From Cupriavidus basilensis (GTDB lineage: Bacteria > Pseudomonadota > Gammaproteobacteria > Burkholderiales > Burkholderiaceae), in contig NZ_CP062805.1 in NCBI RefSeq assembly GCF_008801925.2, forward strand, positions 62,001-126,000: 64,000 nucleotides of DNA, in the 5' to 3' direction. Position numbers and translations under genes: made by a program. Of this stretch, positions 15,838-25,896 are shown piece by piece. Numbering within the stretch: position 1 is the first letter of the stretch; every line of letters starts with the position of its first letter. The notes under the pieces are model-generated. The model searched no databases and was not told the origin of the DNA. It was given only the letters and a program-made list of their open reading frames with translations.

Positions 15838-15852
15838 TGAACAGAGTGTTCA
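15838..15852. promoter_or_regulatory. Operator-like palindrome TGAACA-GAG-TGTTCA
   Basis: A perfect 6-3-6 inverted repeat 66 bp upstream of the acyl-CoA dehydrogenase start, between it and the broken lysR. The regulator is unknown; the size fits a dimeric repressor or activator site. Confidence 0.5.
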
Positions 15853-15917
15853 CTCTCTTTCTAATTGTCAAATTCATTCGATCATTAAACAATCCCTCCC
15901 ATTCAAAGGAGATTCCC

Positions 15918-17078
15918 ATGGCGCTTGATCAGGAAACTTTCCAACTGCTCAAGGACAGCGTCCAACGCTTCGTCCGGGAGCGGCTGGTGCCCGCCGAAAA
16001 CCATTTGGAGGAGCACGACGAAGTGCCGGCCGACATCGTGGCCGACATGAAGGAGCTCGGCCTGTTCGGTATCTCGATTCCCGAGGAGTACGGCGGTATC
16101 GGGCTGTCGATGGCCCAGGAGTGCGAGGTGGCCTACGAACTCGGCCAGACGGCGCTCGCGTTCCGCTCGGTGGCGGGCACGAACATCGGCATCGGCTCGC
16201 AGGGCATCCTGATGGATGGCACGTCCGAACAGAAGGCCGAATACCTGCCGCGCATCGCCAGTGGCGAGTTGATCATCTCGTTCGCGTTGACCGAACCCGA
16301 CGCCGGATCGGACGCGGCGTCGCTGAAGACGAAGGCCGTGGCCGACGGCAGCGATTACCTCATCAGCGGCACCAAGCGCTTCATCACCAATGCGCCGCGC
16401 GCCGGCGCCTTCACGCTGATGGCGCGCACCGGCGGCGCGGGGGCGGGCGGCATCTCGGCCTTCATCGTCCCGGCCGGTCTGCCGGGCCTGACGCTCGGCA
16501 AGCCCGACAAGAAGATGGGGCAGAAAGGCACGCGGACCTGCGATGTCAACCTCGACAGCGTGCGCGTTCCCGCCGCCAACATCATCGGTGGCGAGGCGGG
16601 CAAGGGTTTCAAGACGGCGATGAAGGTGCTCGACCGCGGCCGCCTGCATATCTCGGCCCTGGCGTGCGGCATGGCGCAGCGCATTCTGCAAGAGAGCGTG
16701 GCCTATGCGCAGCAGCGCAAGCAGTTCGGCCAGCGCATTGGCGACTTCCAACTGGTGCAGGCCATGCTGGCCGACAGCCAGGCCGAGCTGCTGGCAGGCT
16801 GGGCGCTGGTGCAGGGGACTGCGCGCCGCTATGACGCCAAGCCATCCGGCGTCAGCGATCCGGAGGTGAGTATGCAAGCCTCCTGCACCAAGCTGTTCAC
16901 GACCGAGATGGTGGGTCGCGTGGCCGATCGCGGCGTGCAGATCCACGGCGGCTCGGGCTACATCAACGAGTTCCCAGTCGAGCGCTTCTACCGCGACGTG
17001 CGCCTGCTGCGCCTGTATGAGGGCACCACGCAGATCCAGCAGCTCGTCGTCGGCAAGCATCTGATGAAGGCCGCGTGA
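15918..17078 (+). CDS. Acyl-CoA dehydrogenase
   Basis: A 386-residue FAD enzyme that would introduce a 2,3-double bond into an acyl-CoA, passing electrons to ETF. Family landmarks: FAD/substrate loop FALTEPDAGSDAAS (about residues 120-135), the RKQFGQRIGDFQ helix region, and the catalytic Glu in LYEGTTQIQQ near the C-terminus. ATG at 15918 follows AAAGGAG. First gene of an operon with the FadB-like, thiolase and ETF-QO genes. The downstream dicarboxylyl-type thiolase suggests a pimelyl- or adipyl-CoA-like substrate, by analogy with dicarboxylate (dca, pim) clusters; this is inference. Confidence 0.9.
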   Translation: MALDQETFQLLKDSVQRFVRERLVPAENHLEEHDEVPADIVADMKELGLFGISIPEEYGGIGLSMAQECEVAYELGQTALAFRSVAGTNIGIGSQGILMDGTSEQKAEYLPRIASGELIISFALTEPDAGSDAASLKTKAVADGSDYLISGTKRFITNAPRAGAFTLMARTGGAGAGGISAFIVPAGLPGLTLGKPDKKMGQKGTRTCDVNLDSVRVPAANIIGGEAGKGFKTAMKVLDRGRLHISALACGMAQRILQESVAYAQQRKQFGQRIGDFQLVQAMLADSQAELLAGWALVQGTARRYDAKPSGVSDPEVSMQASCTKLFTTEMVGRVADRGVQIHGGSGYINEFPVERFYRDVRLLRLYEGTTQIQQLVVGKHLMKAA

Positions 17079-17086
17079 GGTTGACC

Positions 17087-19135
17087 ATGCTTGACATCCG
17101 CAACGGCATCGCCGTCATCACGCTGGTCCACCCGCCCGTCAACAGCCTGGGCCACGCGCTGCGCGAACGCATCGTGCAGCAACTCGATGCCGCGTTGGCT
17201 GATTCCGCAGTGCGCGGCATCGTGCTGACCGGCAATGAGAAGACATTCTCCGCCGGTGCGGACGCCACCGAGTTCGGCACGCCGCGCCAGCTGCAGGACC
17301 CCATTTTGCGCACGGTCATCACCCGCATCGAGGCGAGCAGCAAGCCCGTCGTGGCGGCCATCACCGGTGTCGCCCTGGGCGGTGGCCTTGAACTCGCTCT
17401 GGGCTGCCATGGGCGCGTCGCGCAGGAAAAGGCCCGGATCGGTCTGCCGGAGATCACCCTGGGCCTGATTCCCGGCTCGGGTGCAACCCAGCGGCTGCCC
17501 CGGCTGGTGGGCATTGCTGCCGCCCATGCGCTGATGTCCGGCGGGCAGCCCCAGAGCGCCCGCCAACTCGCCAAGTCGGGCCTGTTCGACGACGTCGTGG
17601 CTGGGGACACGGTTGGCGCAGCCGCCGCTCTCGCGACGATGCTCGCTGAAAAGGGGCTTCCTTACCCACGGGCGCTGGATGGCGAGGTCGACGCCACCGA
17701 AGTCCAGGCAACGGTGGCCGCGCAACGCGCAAAGCTCACGGCCCGCCAAAAGCTGCAGCCAGCATACGGCGCGCTGCTCGACGCGCTGGCCGCATCCGCG
17801 CTGCCGTTCGACGAAGGCATGCAGAAGGAGCGCGAGCTGTTTCTGGCCCTCGTGCCCACGACGGTGGCCCAAGCGCTGCGCTACCAGTTCAAGGTTGAAC
17901 GGGAAGCTACGAAGCTGCCGCCGGCGCTCCAGGCACCCGCGCGCGAGGTGCGCTCCATCGCTGTGATCGGGGCCGGAACGATGGGCTCAGGCATTGCCAT
18001 CTCGGCGCTCGATGCCGGCTTGTCCGTACTGCTGCTGGAGCAGGATGAGGCCGCGCTCGAAAGCGGGAGGCAGCACATTGGCGATCACTACCGTGAGCGC
18101 GTGGCGGCGGGCAAGCTCTCCGCCGAGGCCGCGTCGTCCAATGAGGCACGCCTGCAGACCAGCCTCGAATGGGAACGCCTGCAGCAGGCCGATCTGGTGA
18201 TCGAGGCTGTCTTCGAAGACATGGCCGTCAAGCAGGAGGTATTCCGCAAGTTCGATACCCATGCGCGGGCGGGCGCGGTGCTGGCGACGAACACGTCCTA
18301 CCTCGATATCGATCCGATTGCCGCGGCGACTTCACGCCCGCAGGACGTGCTGGGGCTGCATTTCTTCAGTCCGGCCAACGTGATGAAGTTGCTGGAGGTG
18401 GTTCGCGGCGCAAAGACCGCCCCCGATGTGCTGGCCACCGGCATGGCGCTTGGCGCGACCCTCAAGAAGATGCCGGTGCTGACCGGCAACGCATTCGGGT
18501 TCATCGGCAACCGCATCTACAATGCCTATCGCCGCCAGTGCGAGTTCATGCTCGAAGACGGCGCGTGGCCTGAGGACGTGGACAATGCGCTCACTGGGCT
18601 GGGTTTTGCGATGGGGCCATTCGCGGTCGCCGATCTTTCCGGCCTTGACATCGCTTGGCGCATGCGCAAGGCGCAGGCGGCGACGCGCGATCCGCGCGAG
18701 CGCTACGTGGCCATTCTCGACCGGCTATGCGAGGCCGGGCGCCTGGGGCGCAAGACTGGCGCGGGCTACTACGCCTACGTGGACGGCAAGCAGGTGAAAA
18801 CCACCGATGCGGCTGTGCGCGACGTGATCCTGCAGGCGAGCGCGCAGCGCGGCATCAACCGGCGCACGCTTGCACCCGAAGGGATCCAGCGCCGCGCCTT
18901 GCTCGCCATGGTCAACGAGGCCGCCTTGCTGTTTGCCGAAGGCGTGGCAAGCCGCCCCAGCGACATCGACGTGGTGCTGGTGCAGGGCTATGGCTTTCCG
19001 CGCTGGGAGGGCGGCCCGGTGTTCTGGGCTCGCCAGCAGGAGCGAGCCCGGCTTGAAGCCGACCTCAAGCACTTGGCAGAAGAGGCCGGTCACGGCTTCT
19101 CGTTGGGCGATCTCGATCCGCTGCTTTCAACCTGA
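17087..19135 (+). CDS. FadB-like enoyl-CoA hydratase / 3-hydroxyacyl-CoA dehydrogenase
   Basis: A 682-residue bifunctional beta-oxidation enzyme. The N-terminal crotonase domain (about 1-190) has an oxyanion hole (GNEKTFSAGAD, ALGGGLELALGCH) and Glu in GLPEITLGLIPG. The NAD-binding domain starts near residue 290 with GAGTMGSGIA and contains HFFSPANVMKLLEVV. The C-terminal dehydrogenase domains follow (GNAFGFIGNRI). ATG at 17087 is preferred; GTG at 17075 overlaps the previous stop. It would hydrate the enoyl-CoA from the upstream dehydrogenase and oxidise the hydroxyacyl-CoA for the thiolase 13 bp downstream. Confidence 0.92.
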   Translation: MLDIRNGIAVITLVHPPVNSLGHALRERIVQQLDAALADSAVRGIVLTGNEKTFSAGADATEFGTPRQLQDPILRTVITRIEASSKPVVAAITGVALGGGLELALGCHGRVAQEKARIGLPEITLGLIPGSGATQRLPRLVGIAAAHALMSGGQPQSARQLAKSGLFDDVVAGDTVGAAAALATMLAEKGLPYPRALDGEVDATEVQATVAAQRAKLTARQKLQPAYGALLDALAASALPFDEGMQKERELFLALVPTTVAQALRYQFKVEREATKLPPALQAPAREVRSIAVIGAGTMGSGIAISALDAGLSVLLLEQDEAALESGRQHIGDHYRERVAAGKLSAEAASSNEARLQTSLEWERLQQADLVIEAVFEDMAVKQEVFRKFDTHARAGAVLATNTSYLDIDPIAAATSRPQDVLGLHFFSPANVMKLLEVVRGAKTAPDVLATGMALGATLKKMPVLTGNAFGFIGNRIYNAYRRQCEFMLEDGAWPEDVDNALTGLGFAMGPFAVADLSGLDIAWRMRKAQAATRDPRERYVAILDRLCEAGRLGRKTGAGYYAYVDGKQVKTTDAAVRDVILQASAQRGINRRTLAPEGIQRRALLAMVNEAALLFAEGVASRPSDIDVVLVQGYGFPRWEGGPVFWARQQERARLEADLKHLAEEAGHGFSLGDLDPLLST

Positions 19136-19148
19136 TTCAAAAATCATC

Positions 19149-20357
<1,209 letters not shown>

Positions 20358-20456
20358 CGCCCCAAGCTGACCGATCGCCGCACCGTCCTGTGCTGCGTGT
20401 CGCTTTTCCGAGTTCCGAACAGCAGCACAAGAACAATCGCTGGAGACTACCCACCA

Positions 20457-22139
20457 ATGAGCCCTGAAGACATTCTGAGCACCTACGGCCCGCGTGAAGC
20501 GATGGAATACGACGTGGTCATCGTCGGCGCGGGCCCGGCAGGCCTATCGGCCGCGATCCGCCTGAAGCAGCTGGCCGCCGACAAGGGCGGCGAAATCAAC
20601 GTGTGCGTGCTGGAAAAAGGCTCCGAACCGGGCGCGCACATTCTCAGTGGCGCCGTGATGGACCCCAAGGCCATCACCGAGCTTTTTCCGGCCTGGAAGG
20701 AACAGGGTGCGCCGCTGAACCAGCCTGTCACCGGCGACGACGTGCTATTCCTCTCCGAGACCGGCCACAAGCGCACGCCTGACGCCCTGGTGCCGCGCAA
20801 CTTCCACAATGATGGCAACTATGTCGTCAATCTGGGGGCCGTCACGCAATGGCTGGGCCAGCAGGCCGAGGGCCTGGGCGTGGAGATCTTCCCCGGCTTC
20901 GCGGCCGCCGAGGTACTCTACAACGAAGACGGCTCCGTCAAGGGGGTGGCCACCGGCAATATGGGCATCGGCAAGGACGGCGAGCCGACCGAGAACTTCC
21001 AACTCGGCATGGAGCTGCATGCCAAGTACACGGTTTTCGCCGAGGGCGCGCGAGGCCATCTGGGCAAGCAGATCATTGCCCGCTTCAAGCTCGACGAGGG
21101 CAAGGACCCGCAAAGCTACGCCATTGGCATCAAGGAGCTGTGGGAGATCCCAGCCGACAAAGCCAAGCCCGGGTTGGTGGTGCACACCGCCGGCTGGCCG
21201 ATGGGCAACGACACCTATGGCGGCGGCTTCCTCTACCACCTCGAAGGCAACAAGGTCACGCTGGGCTTCGTGACCGGGCTGGACTACAAGAACCCCTGGC
21301 TCTCGCCGTTTGAGGAGATGCAGCGCTGGAAGAGGCACTCGGCGATCAAGGCGCACATCGAGGGCGGCAAGCGCGTGGGCTACGGCGCGCGCGCCATCAC
21401 TGCCGGCGGGTTGCTGAGCCTGCCCAAGACCGTGTTCCCGGGCGGCGCGCTGGTCGGCTGTGACGCGGGCTTTCTGAACGCAGCGCGCATCAAGGGCAGC
21501 CACGCGGCCATCAAGACCGGTATGCTGTGCGCCGAGGCGGCCTTCGAGGCTGTGACGGTGGGCCGCGCCGGTGACGAACTGGCAGCCTACCCGGCGGCCT
21601 TCGAGCAGAGTTGGCTGCGCACCGAGTTGCACCAGTCGCGCAACTTCAAGCAGTGGTTCAAGAAGGGCAGCACCATCGGCGCGCTGATGACCGGCATCGA
21701 GCAGTGGTTCCTGCCCAAGGTCGGCGTGAGTACCCCGCCCTGGACCATCCACCGCACGCAGGCCGACCACCTGTACCTCAAGCCGGCGGCCGATTGCCCC
21801 AAGATTAGCTATCCCAAGCCCGACGGGGTGCTGACCTTCGACCGGCTCTCCAGCGTGTTTATCAGCAACACCAACCACGCCGAGGACCAGCCCGCGCACC
21901 TGACGCTCAAGGATGCCGGCGTGCCGGTCAGCGTCAACCTGGCCAAGTTCGGCGGCCCCGAAAGCCGCTACTGTCCGGCCGGCGTGTACGAGTTCGTCAA
22001 CAAGGACGGAGCCGACCAGTTGGTGATCAACGCGCAGAACTGCGTGCACTGCAAGACCTGCGACATCAAGGATCCGACCCAGAACATCGTCTGGGTCTCA
22101 CCCGAGGGCGGTGGCGGGCCGAACTACGCGGGGATGTAG
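20457..22139 (+). CDS. Electron-transfer flavoprotein:ubiquinone oxidoreductase (ETF-QO)
   Basis: A 560-residue membrane-associated flavoprotein that passes electrons from ETF to quinone. The N-terminal FAD site is DVVIVGAGPAGLSAA. The C-terminal [4Fe-4S] ferredoxin-like motif is visible in CVHCKTCDIKDP, with a third-to-last segment EGGGGPNYAGM typical of the family. ATG at 20457 gives the family start; the 20-codon longer frame adds no conserved sequence. It gives the acyl-CoA dehydrogenases of the window a route to the respiratory chain. A fragment of a second ETF-QO gene lies at 62076-62310. Confidence 0.95.
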   Translation: MSPEDILSTYGPREAMEYDVVIVGAGPAGLSAAIRLKQLAADKGGEINVCVLEKGSEPGAHILSGAVMDPKAITELFPAWKEQGAPLNQPVTGDDVLFLSETGHKRTPDALVPRNFHNDGNYVVNLGAVTQWLGQQAEGLGVEIFPGFAAAEVLYNEDGSVKGVATGNMGIGKDGEPTENFQLGMELHAKYTVFAEGARGHLGKQIIARFKLDEGKDPQSYAIGIKELWEIPADKAKPGLVVHTAGWPMGNDTYGGGFLYHLEGNKVTLGFVTGLDYKNPWLSPFEEMQRWKRHSAIKAHIEGGKRVGYGARAITAGGLLSLPKTVFPGGALVGCDAGFLNAARIKGSHAAIKTGMLCAEAAFEAVTVGRAGDELAAYPAAFEQSWLRTELHQSRNFKQWFKKGSTIGALMTGIEQWFLPKVGVSTPPWTIHRTQADHLYLKPAADCPKISYPKPDGVLTFDRLSSVFISNTNHAEDQPAHLTLKDAGVPVSVNLAKFGGPESRYCPAGVYEFVNKDGADQLVINAQNCVHCKTCDIKDPTQNIVWVSPEGGGGPNYAGM

Positions 22140-22227
22140 CTCCCGCCCGAGTACTGGCCGAGGGAGTCTCGGCTCGGATGCAAGGACTACTGCCGCCTGT
22201 CGCGCAGGCCAGGCGGCCCATCGTACG

Positions 22228-23063
22228 CTACCCCAACTGCTTGACGAGCTCTGGAACGGCCTCGAAGAGATCCGCTTCCAGGCTGTAGTCGGCCACCGAG
22301 AAGGTCGGCGCCTCGGGGTCCTTGTTGATCGCCACGATCACCTTGGAGTCCTTCATGCCCGCCAAGTGCTGGATCGTACCCGAGATGCCGGCAGCGATGT
22401 AGAGCTGCGGCGCAACGATCTTGCCCGTCTGGCCCACCTGCAGGTCGTTCGGGGCGTAGCCCGCGTCCACGGCCGCGCGGCTCGCGCCGATGGCCGCGCC
22501 CAGCTTGTCGGCCAGCGGGGTCATGACTTCCGTGAACTTTTCGGCGCTGCCGAGGGCCCGGCCACCCGAGACGATGATCTTGGCGGCGGTGAGTTCGGGG
22601 CGGTCGCTCTTGGTCACTTCGCGGCCCACGAAGCTGCTCTTGCCGCTGTCGGCGGCCGCTGCGACGGTTTCGACGGCGGCGCTGCCGCCCGTGGGGACCG
22701 CGGCGTCAAAGCCCGTGGTGCGCACCGTGATGACTTTCACGGCGTCGCTGCTCCGCACGGTGGCGATGGCGTTGCCTGCGTAGATGGGGCGCTCGAAGGT
22801 GTCGGCGCTGTCGACCTTGGTGATGTCGCTGATCTGCGCCACGTCTGCTTGGCGGCGACGCGGGGGGCCACGTTCTTGCCGCAGGCGGTGGCGGGGAACA
22901 GGACATGGCTGTAGCCGCTGGCGATGGCGAGCACCTGGGCGGCCAGGTTTTCGGCCAGGCCGTCCTTGAGGCTGGCGCCGTCGGCGTGGATCACCTTGGC
23001 AACGCCGGCGATCTGGGCTGCCGCCGCGGCGGCATGAGCAGCGCTGAATGGCTGGGCGAGCAC
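22228..23063 (-). pseudogene. etfA: ETF alpha subunit (etfA) remnant, truncated and frameshifted
   Basis: EtfA sequence lies in two frames. The upstream piece runs from [19 protein letters not shown] to [12 protein letters not shown] and the rest from [15 protein letters not shown] to the C-terminus with its FAD-binding region ([24 protein letters not shown]). The break is at about 22845, where the Leu-Asp codons expected after AAK appear to have lost one base. The first roughly 45 residues are missing, replaced near 23040 by unrelated sequence. No etfB is present, so functional ETF must come from elsewhere. It converges on the ETF-QO gene. Confidence 0.88.
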
Positions 23064-23428
23064 CTGGCGGGGCTTAGGGCGTGGCCTTCAAATGCGTCAA
23101 AAATTATGTCAATATCCTCGCGTAATGCCGCTAAGATGAGCGAGGGGCTGTCGATGCTCGCAGGGCATAGGCGAGACGCGCCTCGATGAATCGCGGCACG
23201 GTGGCCATCCGTCGTCCGCGTGCGGCGATCTGTTACCTGATGGCTGAGGCCTGAACTTTCATGCTCCGAGTGGGGGCCGCCGCTTTTGGGAAGTGTCGGC
23301 AGTTCCAGATCGAGCATCTGACTCGGATTCCAGGTGTTCAGGATCTAGAAACTGAGGTTTCCACGCAGACGGATAAAGCTGACGTTGGCCCTACCTGTCA
23401 GAGTCTTTGAAACTGTCTGAATACATAC
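23064..23428. other. Intergenic stretch, no gene recognised
   Basis: 365 bp between the etfA remnant and marR. Short open frames exist on both strands but none resembles a known family. A short dyad GAAAC-TGAG-GTTTC lies near 23348 and might be a regulatory site for marR. Confidence 0.4.
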
Positions 23429-23932
23429 ATGCCCATATCCGATAACGACAACTACGATCAATCGGTCTCCGCGGTTCACAACCGATTGTTTTTTCGCCTG
23501 TTCCAGGCTGGCAATACCTTGGATCGCCAGTCCGTCAAGGAGCTTGGCATCACGACAGTTCAGTGGGCTACGCTGGGGGCTCTGTCGCGCCCGCAGGTGA
23601 AGGACGGAATGTCGTTTTCCGATCTCGCGGACTATCTGGTCGTGAGCCGTCAAAGTCTGGATGGGGTTCTCAAGCGTCTCGAGCGTGAGGGGCACGTGGA
23701 GCGCGTCGTCGATCCCGCCGACAGGCGTGCCAAAAAAGTGGTGTTGCTGCCCTCGGGGCGAGCGTTCTGGAGCGATATCCAGCCAAGAATCTACGAGTTC
23801 TATCGCCAGGCGGTTGCAAGCTTTCGCTTCGACGACAAGATCGCCCTGCTGCACCACATCAACCTGCTCAATGATGGCATGTCGAAGGTTGACCTTGGGG
23901 CTGGCGCCAAACCTGGAGAGATGGAAGGCTAG
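23429..23932 (+). CDS. MarR-family transcriptional regulator
   Basis: A 167-residue winged-helix regulator. The recognition helix region is FSDLADYLVVSRQSLDGVLKRLE (about residues 66-88), followed by the wing containing DPADRRAKKVVLLP, the characteristic DxR(R/A) signature. MarR proteins bind palindromes as dimers and often release on binding a CoA thioester or aromatic acid. In Rhodopseudomonas palustris the MarR protein BadR represses the cyclohexanecarboxylate operon and responds to 2-ketocyclohexanecarboxyl-CoA. A similar role over the ring-opening operon here is plausible but inferred; the gene lies 16 kb away. Confidence 0.88.
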   Translation: MPISDNDNYDQSVSAVHNRLFFRLFQAGNTLDRQSVKELGITTVQWATLGALSRPQVKDGMSFSDLADYLVVSRQSLDGVLKRLEREGHVERVVDPADRRAKKVVLLPSGRAFWSDIQPRIYEFYRQAVASFRFDDKIALLHHINLLNDGMSKVDLGAGAKPGEMEG

Positions 23933-23997
23933 AGCCAGGGCGAGGTTCGAAGGCAAGCCTTCGTGAGTTGCGTTGAACGTCGCGGGCTGGTAGGAAA

Positions 23998-24501
23998 TCA
24001 TGGCTGCCGGCCCCCCTCGCCTGAAGGGGCTCCGTGCCAATGCAACGGTAGTTCAAGCGTTTGCTTGACCACCGTGCAGGGAATTTCGGTCTGGACGCGC
24101 CGAACTCCGTTGGCAGGGGTCAGGTGTTGGGCCAGGAATCGTCGATAGTCTTCGAGATCGCTGGCGACGACCCGCAACAGCGCATCGCAGTCGCCGAACA
24201 TCAGATAGCACTCCAGCACCTGGGGCAGTTCCGACATCGCAGCGGCGAACTGCTGGGTGGTGTCCCCGTCTTGCGCTCGCAGCGAGATCCGTGCGAAGAA
24301 GGTGTGAGGCAAGCCCACTTCGGATGGAGCCAGCACGGCAGTGTAGCGGCGGATCACTCCTGTGTCCTCCAGCATGCGCAGCCGGCGCAGGCAGGGAGAA
24401 GGAGACAGCCCCACTTCCAAGGCCAAATCGTTGTTCGAGATCCGCCCATCACGCTGCAAGGCAGCGAGGATGCGCCGATCTATGGTGTCAAGGACCGGCA
24501 T
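23998..24501 (-). CDS. Lrp/AsnC-family transcriptional regulator
   Basis: A 167-residue regulator with N-terminal HTH (LDTIDRRILAALQRDGRIS, then LALEVGLSPSPCLRRLRML) and C-terminal RAM ligand-binding domain (YLMFGDCDALLRVVASDLEDY). These proteins usually sense amino acids and control nearby amino acid uptake or breakdown genes. That fits the aminotransferase, 2-oxoacid oxidoreductase and Liv-type transporter genes just downstream. Its convergence with marR and shared strand with the DUF1330 gene (66 bp away) suggest a small two-gene unit. Confidence 0.9.
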   Translation of the reverse strand: MPVLDTIDRRILAALQRDGRISNNDLALEVGLSPSPCLRRLRMLEDTGVIRRYTAVLAPSEVGLPHTFFARISLRAQDGDTTQQFAAAMSELPQVLECYLMFGDCDALLRVVASDLEDYRRFLAQHLTPANGVRRVQTEIPCTVVKQTLELPLHWHGAPSGEGGRQP

Positions 24502-24567
24502 GGACGCAGGAATCCTTCTTCGCGTGGTACGGGCGTGGACGTGAACCTGAGGATCGTCAAGCCGATG

Positions 24568-24867
24568 TCACGGCGCTTCGCCAAAGCCCTCCACGATCAC
24601 CAGCGAACCTTTCGAGGCGCCTTGGCGAATCGGTACCAGCGCCTGGTATTCGGGTGACTCGTACCAGGCGCGGGCTTGCGCCACGGATGGGAACTCCAGC
24701 ACGACGAGGCGGTCGGCCGGAAGTGTGCCTTCGCGCAGTTCCTTGGCGCCATTGCGGATGAGGTACTTGCCGCCATGGGCCGCGATCGTTGCGGGAGCGC
24801 CTGCTGCATAGGGGGCATAGCTTGACGGGTCTTCCACGTCAATGAATGCGAGCACATAGGCTTTCAT
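24568..24867 (-). CDS. DUF1330 domain protein
   Basis: A complete 99-residue small protein of the DUF1330 family, a dimeric alpha-beta barrel (ferredoxin-like) fold. Family landmarks: the start MKAYVLAFIDVEDP, YAPYAAGAP, the conserved Gly-Gly of AAHGGKYLIR, and the C-terminal EYQALVPIRQGASKGSLVIVEG. No function is established. It lies upstream of lrp on the minus strand and is divergent from the SDR gene at 25131, sharing a 263-bp promoter region with it. Confidence 0.88.
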   Translation of the reverse strand: MKAYVLAFIDVEDPSSYAPYAAGAPATIAAHGGKYLIRNGAKELREGTLPADRLVVLEFPSVAQARAWYESPEYQALVPIRQGASKGSLVIVEGFGEAP

Positions 24868-25130
24868 CCGGGTCTCCGAAGTGTGTTTTGGAGTGCATCA
24901 CTCTAGGAGGCGCGGGCCCGGTTGTCCTTCAGATGGGGACATACCGGACTTTTCTGAAATCAATATCTGGCGCGATGCAGCGCGGGGTGCCCGAGAACAC
25001 CGAGGGGCGTCGCAGTCGTCGCGTTCAGTTATAAGGGGCGCTCATATCTGATAGAAGCACCCCCGACTCGCACTGGCCCATGCGCCTTCCTACCATTTGC
25101 CGCAATGCAATTGAACTAGGGGCACATGCC

Positions 25131-25871
25131 ATGGAGACAAGAACAGCACTCGTATGCGGTGGGACAGGAGGGCTTGGCGGCGGCGTCGCGCAGGCTTTGC
25201 GGGATCAAGGTGTGCGCGTGGTCGCCACCAGCTCGCGAGCGAATCCCGCCGCCGGTGTGGTCGATGGCGTAGCCCATCTCGACTTCACGGACAGACGCTC
25301 GATTGCGGGATGTGTTCAGGCACTGGAGCGAGCTGGGATCCGCCCGGACATTCTGGTGCTGAATGGGCCAGGCCCGGCCAAGGGGCGTACTGCCGAGGTA
25401 CCTGAGAGCGCGTGGTTTGAGGCATTTGAAACGCTCTGGGCCGCACCCTTGACGTTGGTTCGCACGCTGCTGCCATCGATGGAGGAGCGCGGCTGGGGGC
25501 GCGTCGTCTGGGTGACGTCGGTCGCATGCATGCACTACGTCCCTGAGATGGCGATCTCCACCTCTTTGCGGGCCGGGTTACACGGCCTCGTCCAAACGCT
25601 GAGCGCCGAGTACGCGGGAAGCGGCGTGACGGTGAACGCGATTGCACCGGGTTACCACGAGACCGACCGGATGCGTCAACTCGGCGTGCCGCAATCGATC
25701 CTGGGCCAGATACCGGTGGGGCGGTTGGGGACGACAGCGGAGTTTGGTGCCGGCGCGGCCTTTCTCGCATCGGAGTCTGCCGGGTACGTGACAGGCCAGG
25801 TTCTCCTGTGCGACGGGGGATGGGGCCATGGGCACGGCGGGCCTCGCCCGGCGACCGGAGCAGGGCATTGA
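25131..25871 (+). CDS. Short-chain dehydrogenase/reductase (3-oxoacyl reductase-like)
   Basis: A 246-residue SDR. The cofactor motif GGTGGLGGG is near residue 11, LNGPGPAKG takes the NAG position, and Ser is in VTSVACMH. The usual YxxxK region reads ISTSLRAGLHGL, without the Tyr and Lys, as in a known subgroup of 3-oxoacyl-ACP-reductase-like SDRs. The C-terminal GYVTGQVLLCDGG is standard. ATG at 25131 was chosen over upstream in-frame codons because family similarity starts there. It lies 25 bp before the 2-oxoacid oxidoreductase gene and probably heads that operon. Confidence 0.85.
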   Translation: METRTALVCGGTGGLGGGVAQALRDQGVRVVATSSRANPAAGVVDGVAHLDFTDRRSIAGCVQALERAGIRPDILVLNGPGPAKGRTAEVPESAWFEAFETLWAAPLTLVRTLLPSMEERGWGRVVWVTSVACMHYVPEMAISTSLRAGLHGLVQTLSAEYAGSGVTVNAIAPGYHETDRMRQLGVPQSILGQIPVGRLGTTAEFGAGAAFLASESAGYVTGQVLLCDGGWGHGHGGPRPATGAGH

Positions 25872-25896
25872 CGCCGTTTAGGACAGAGGAAATCAC

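Noticed and set aside
20745..22049. 434-codon minus-strand open frame over the ETF-QO gene
   Set aside because: Shadow of a clearly recognised ETF-QO gene; composition typical of antisense translation.
23429..23932. Naming the MarR gene badR
   Set aside because: The family fits and BadR is a known regulator of this pathway type, but sequence alone does not separate BadR from other MarR proteins and the gene is not next to the ring operon.
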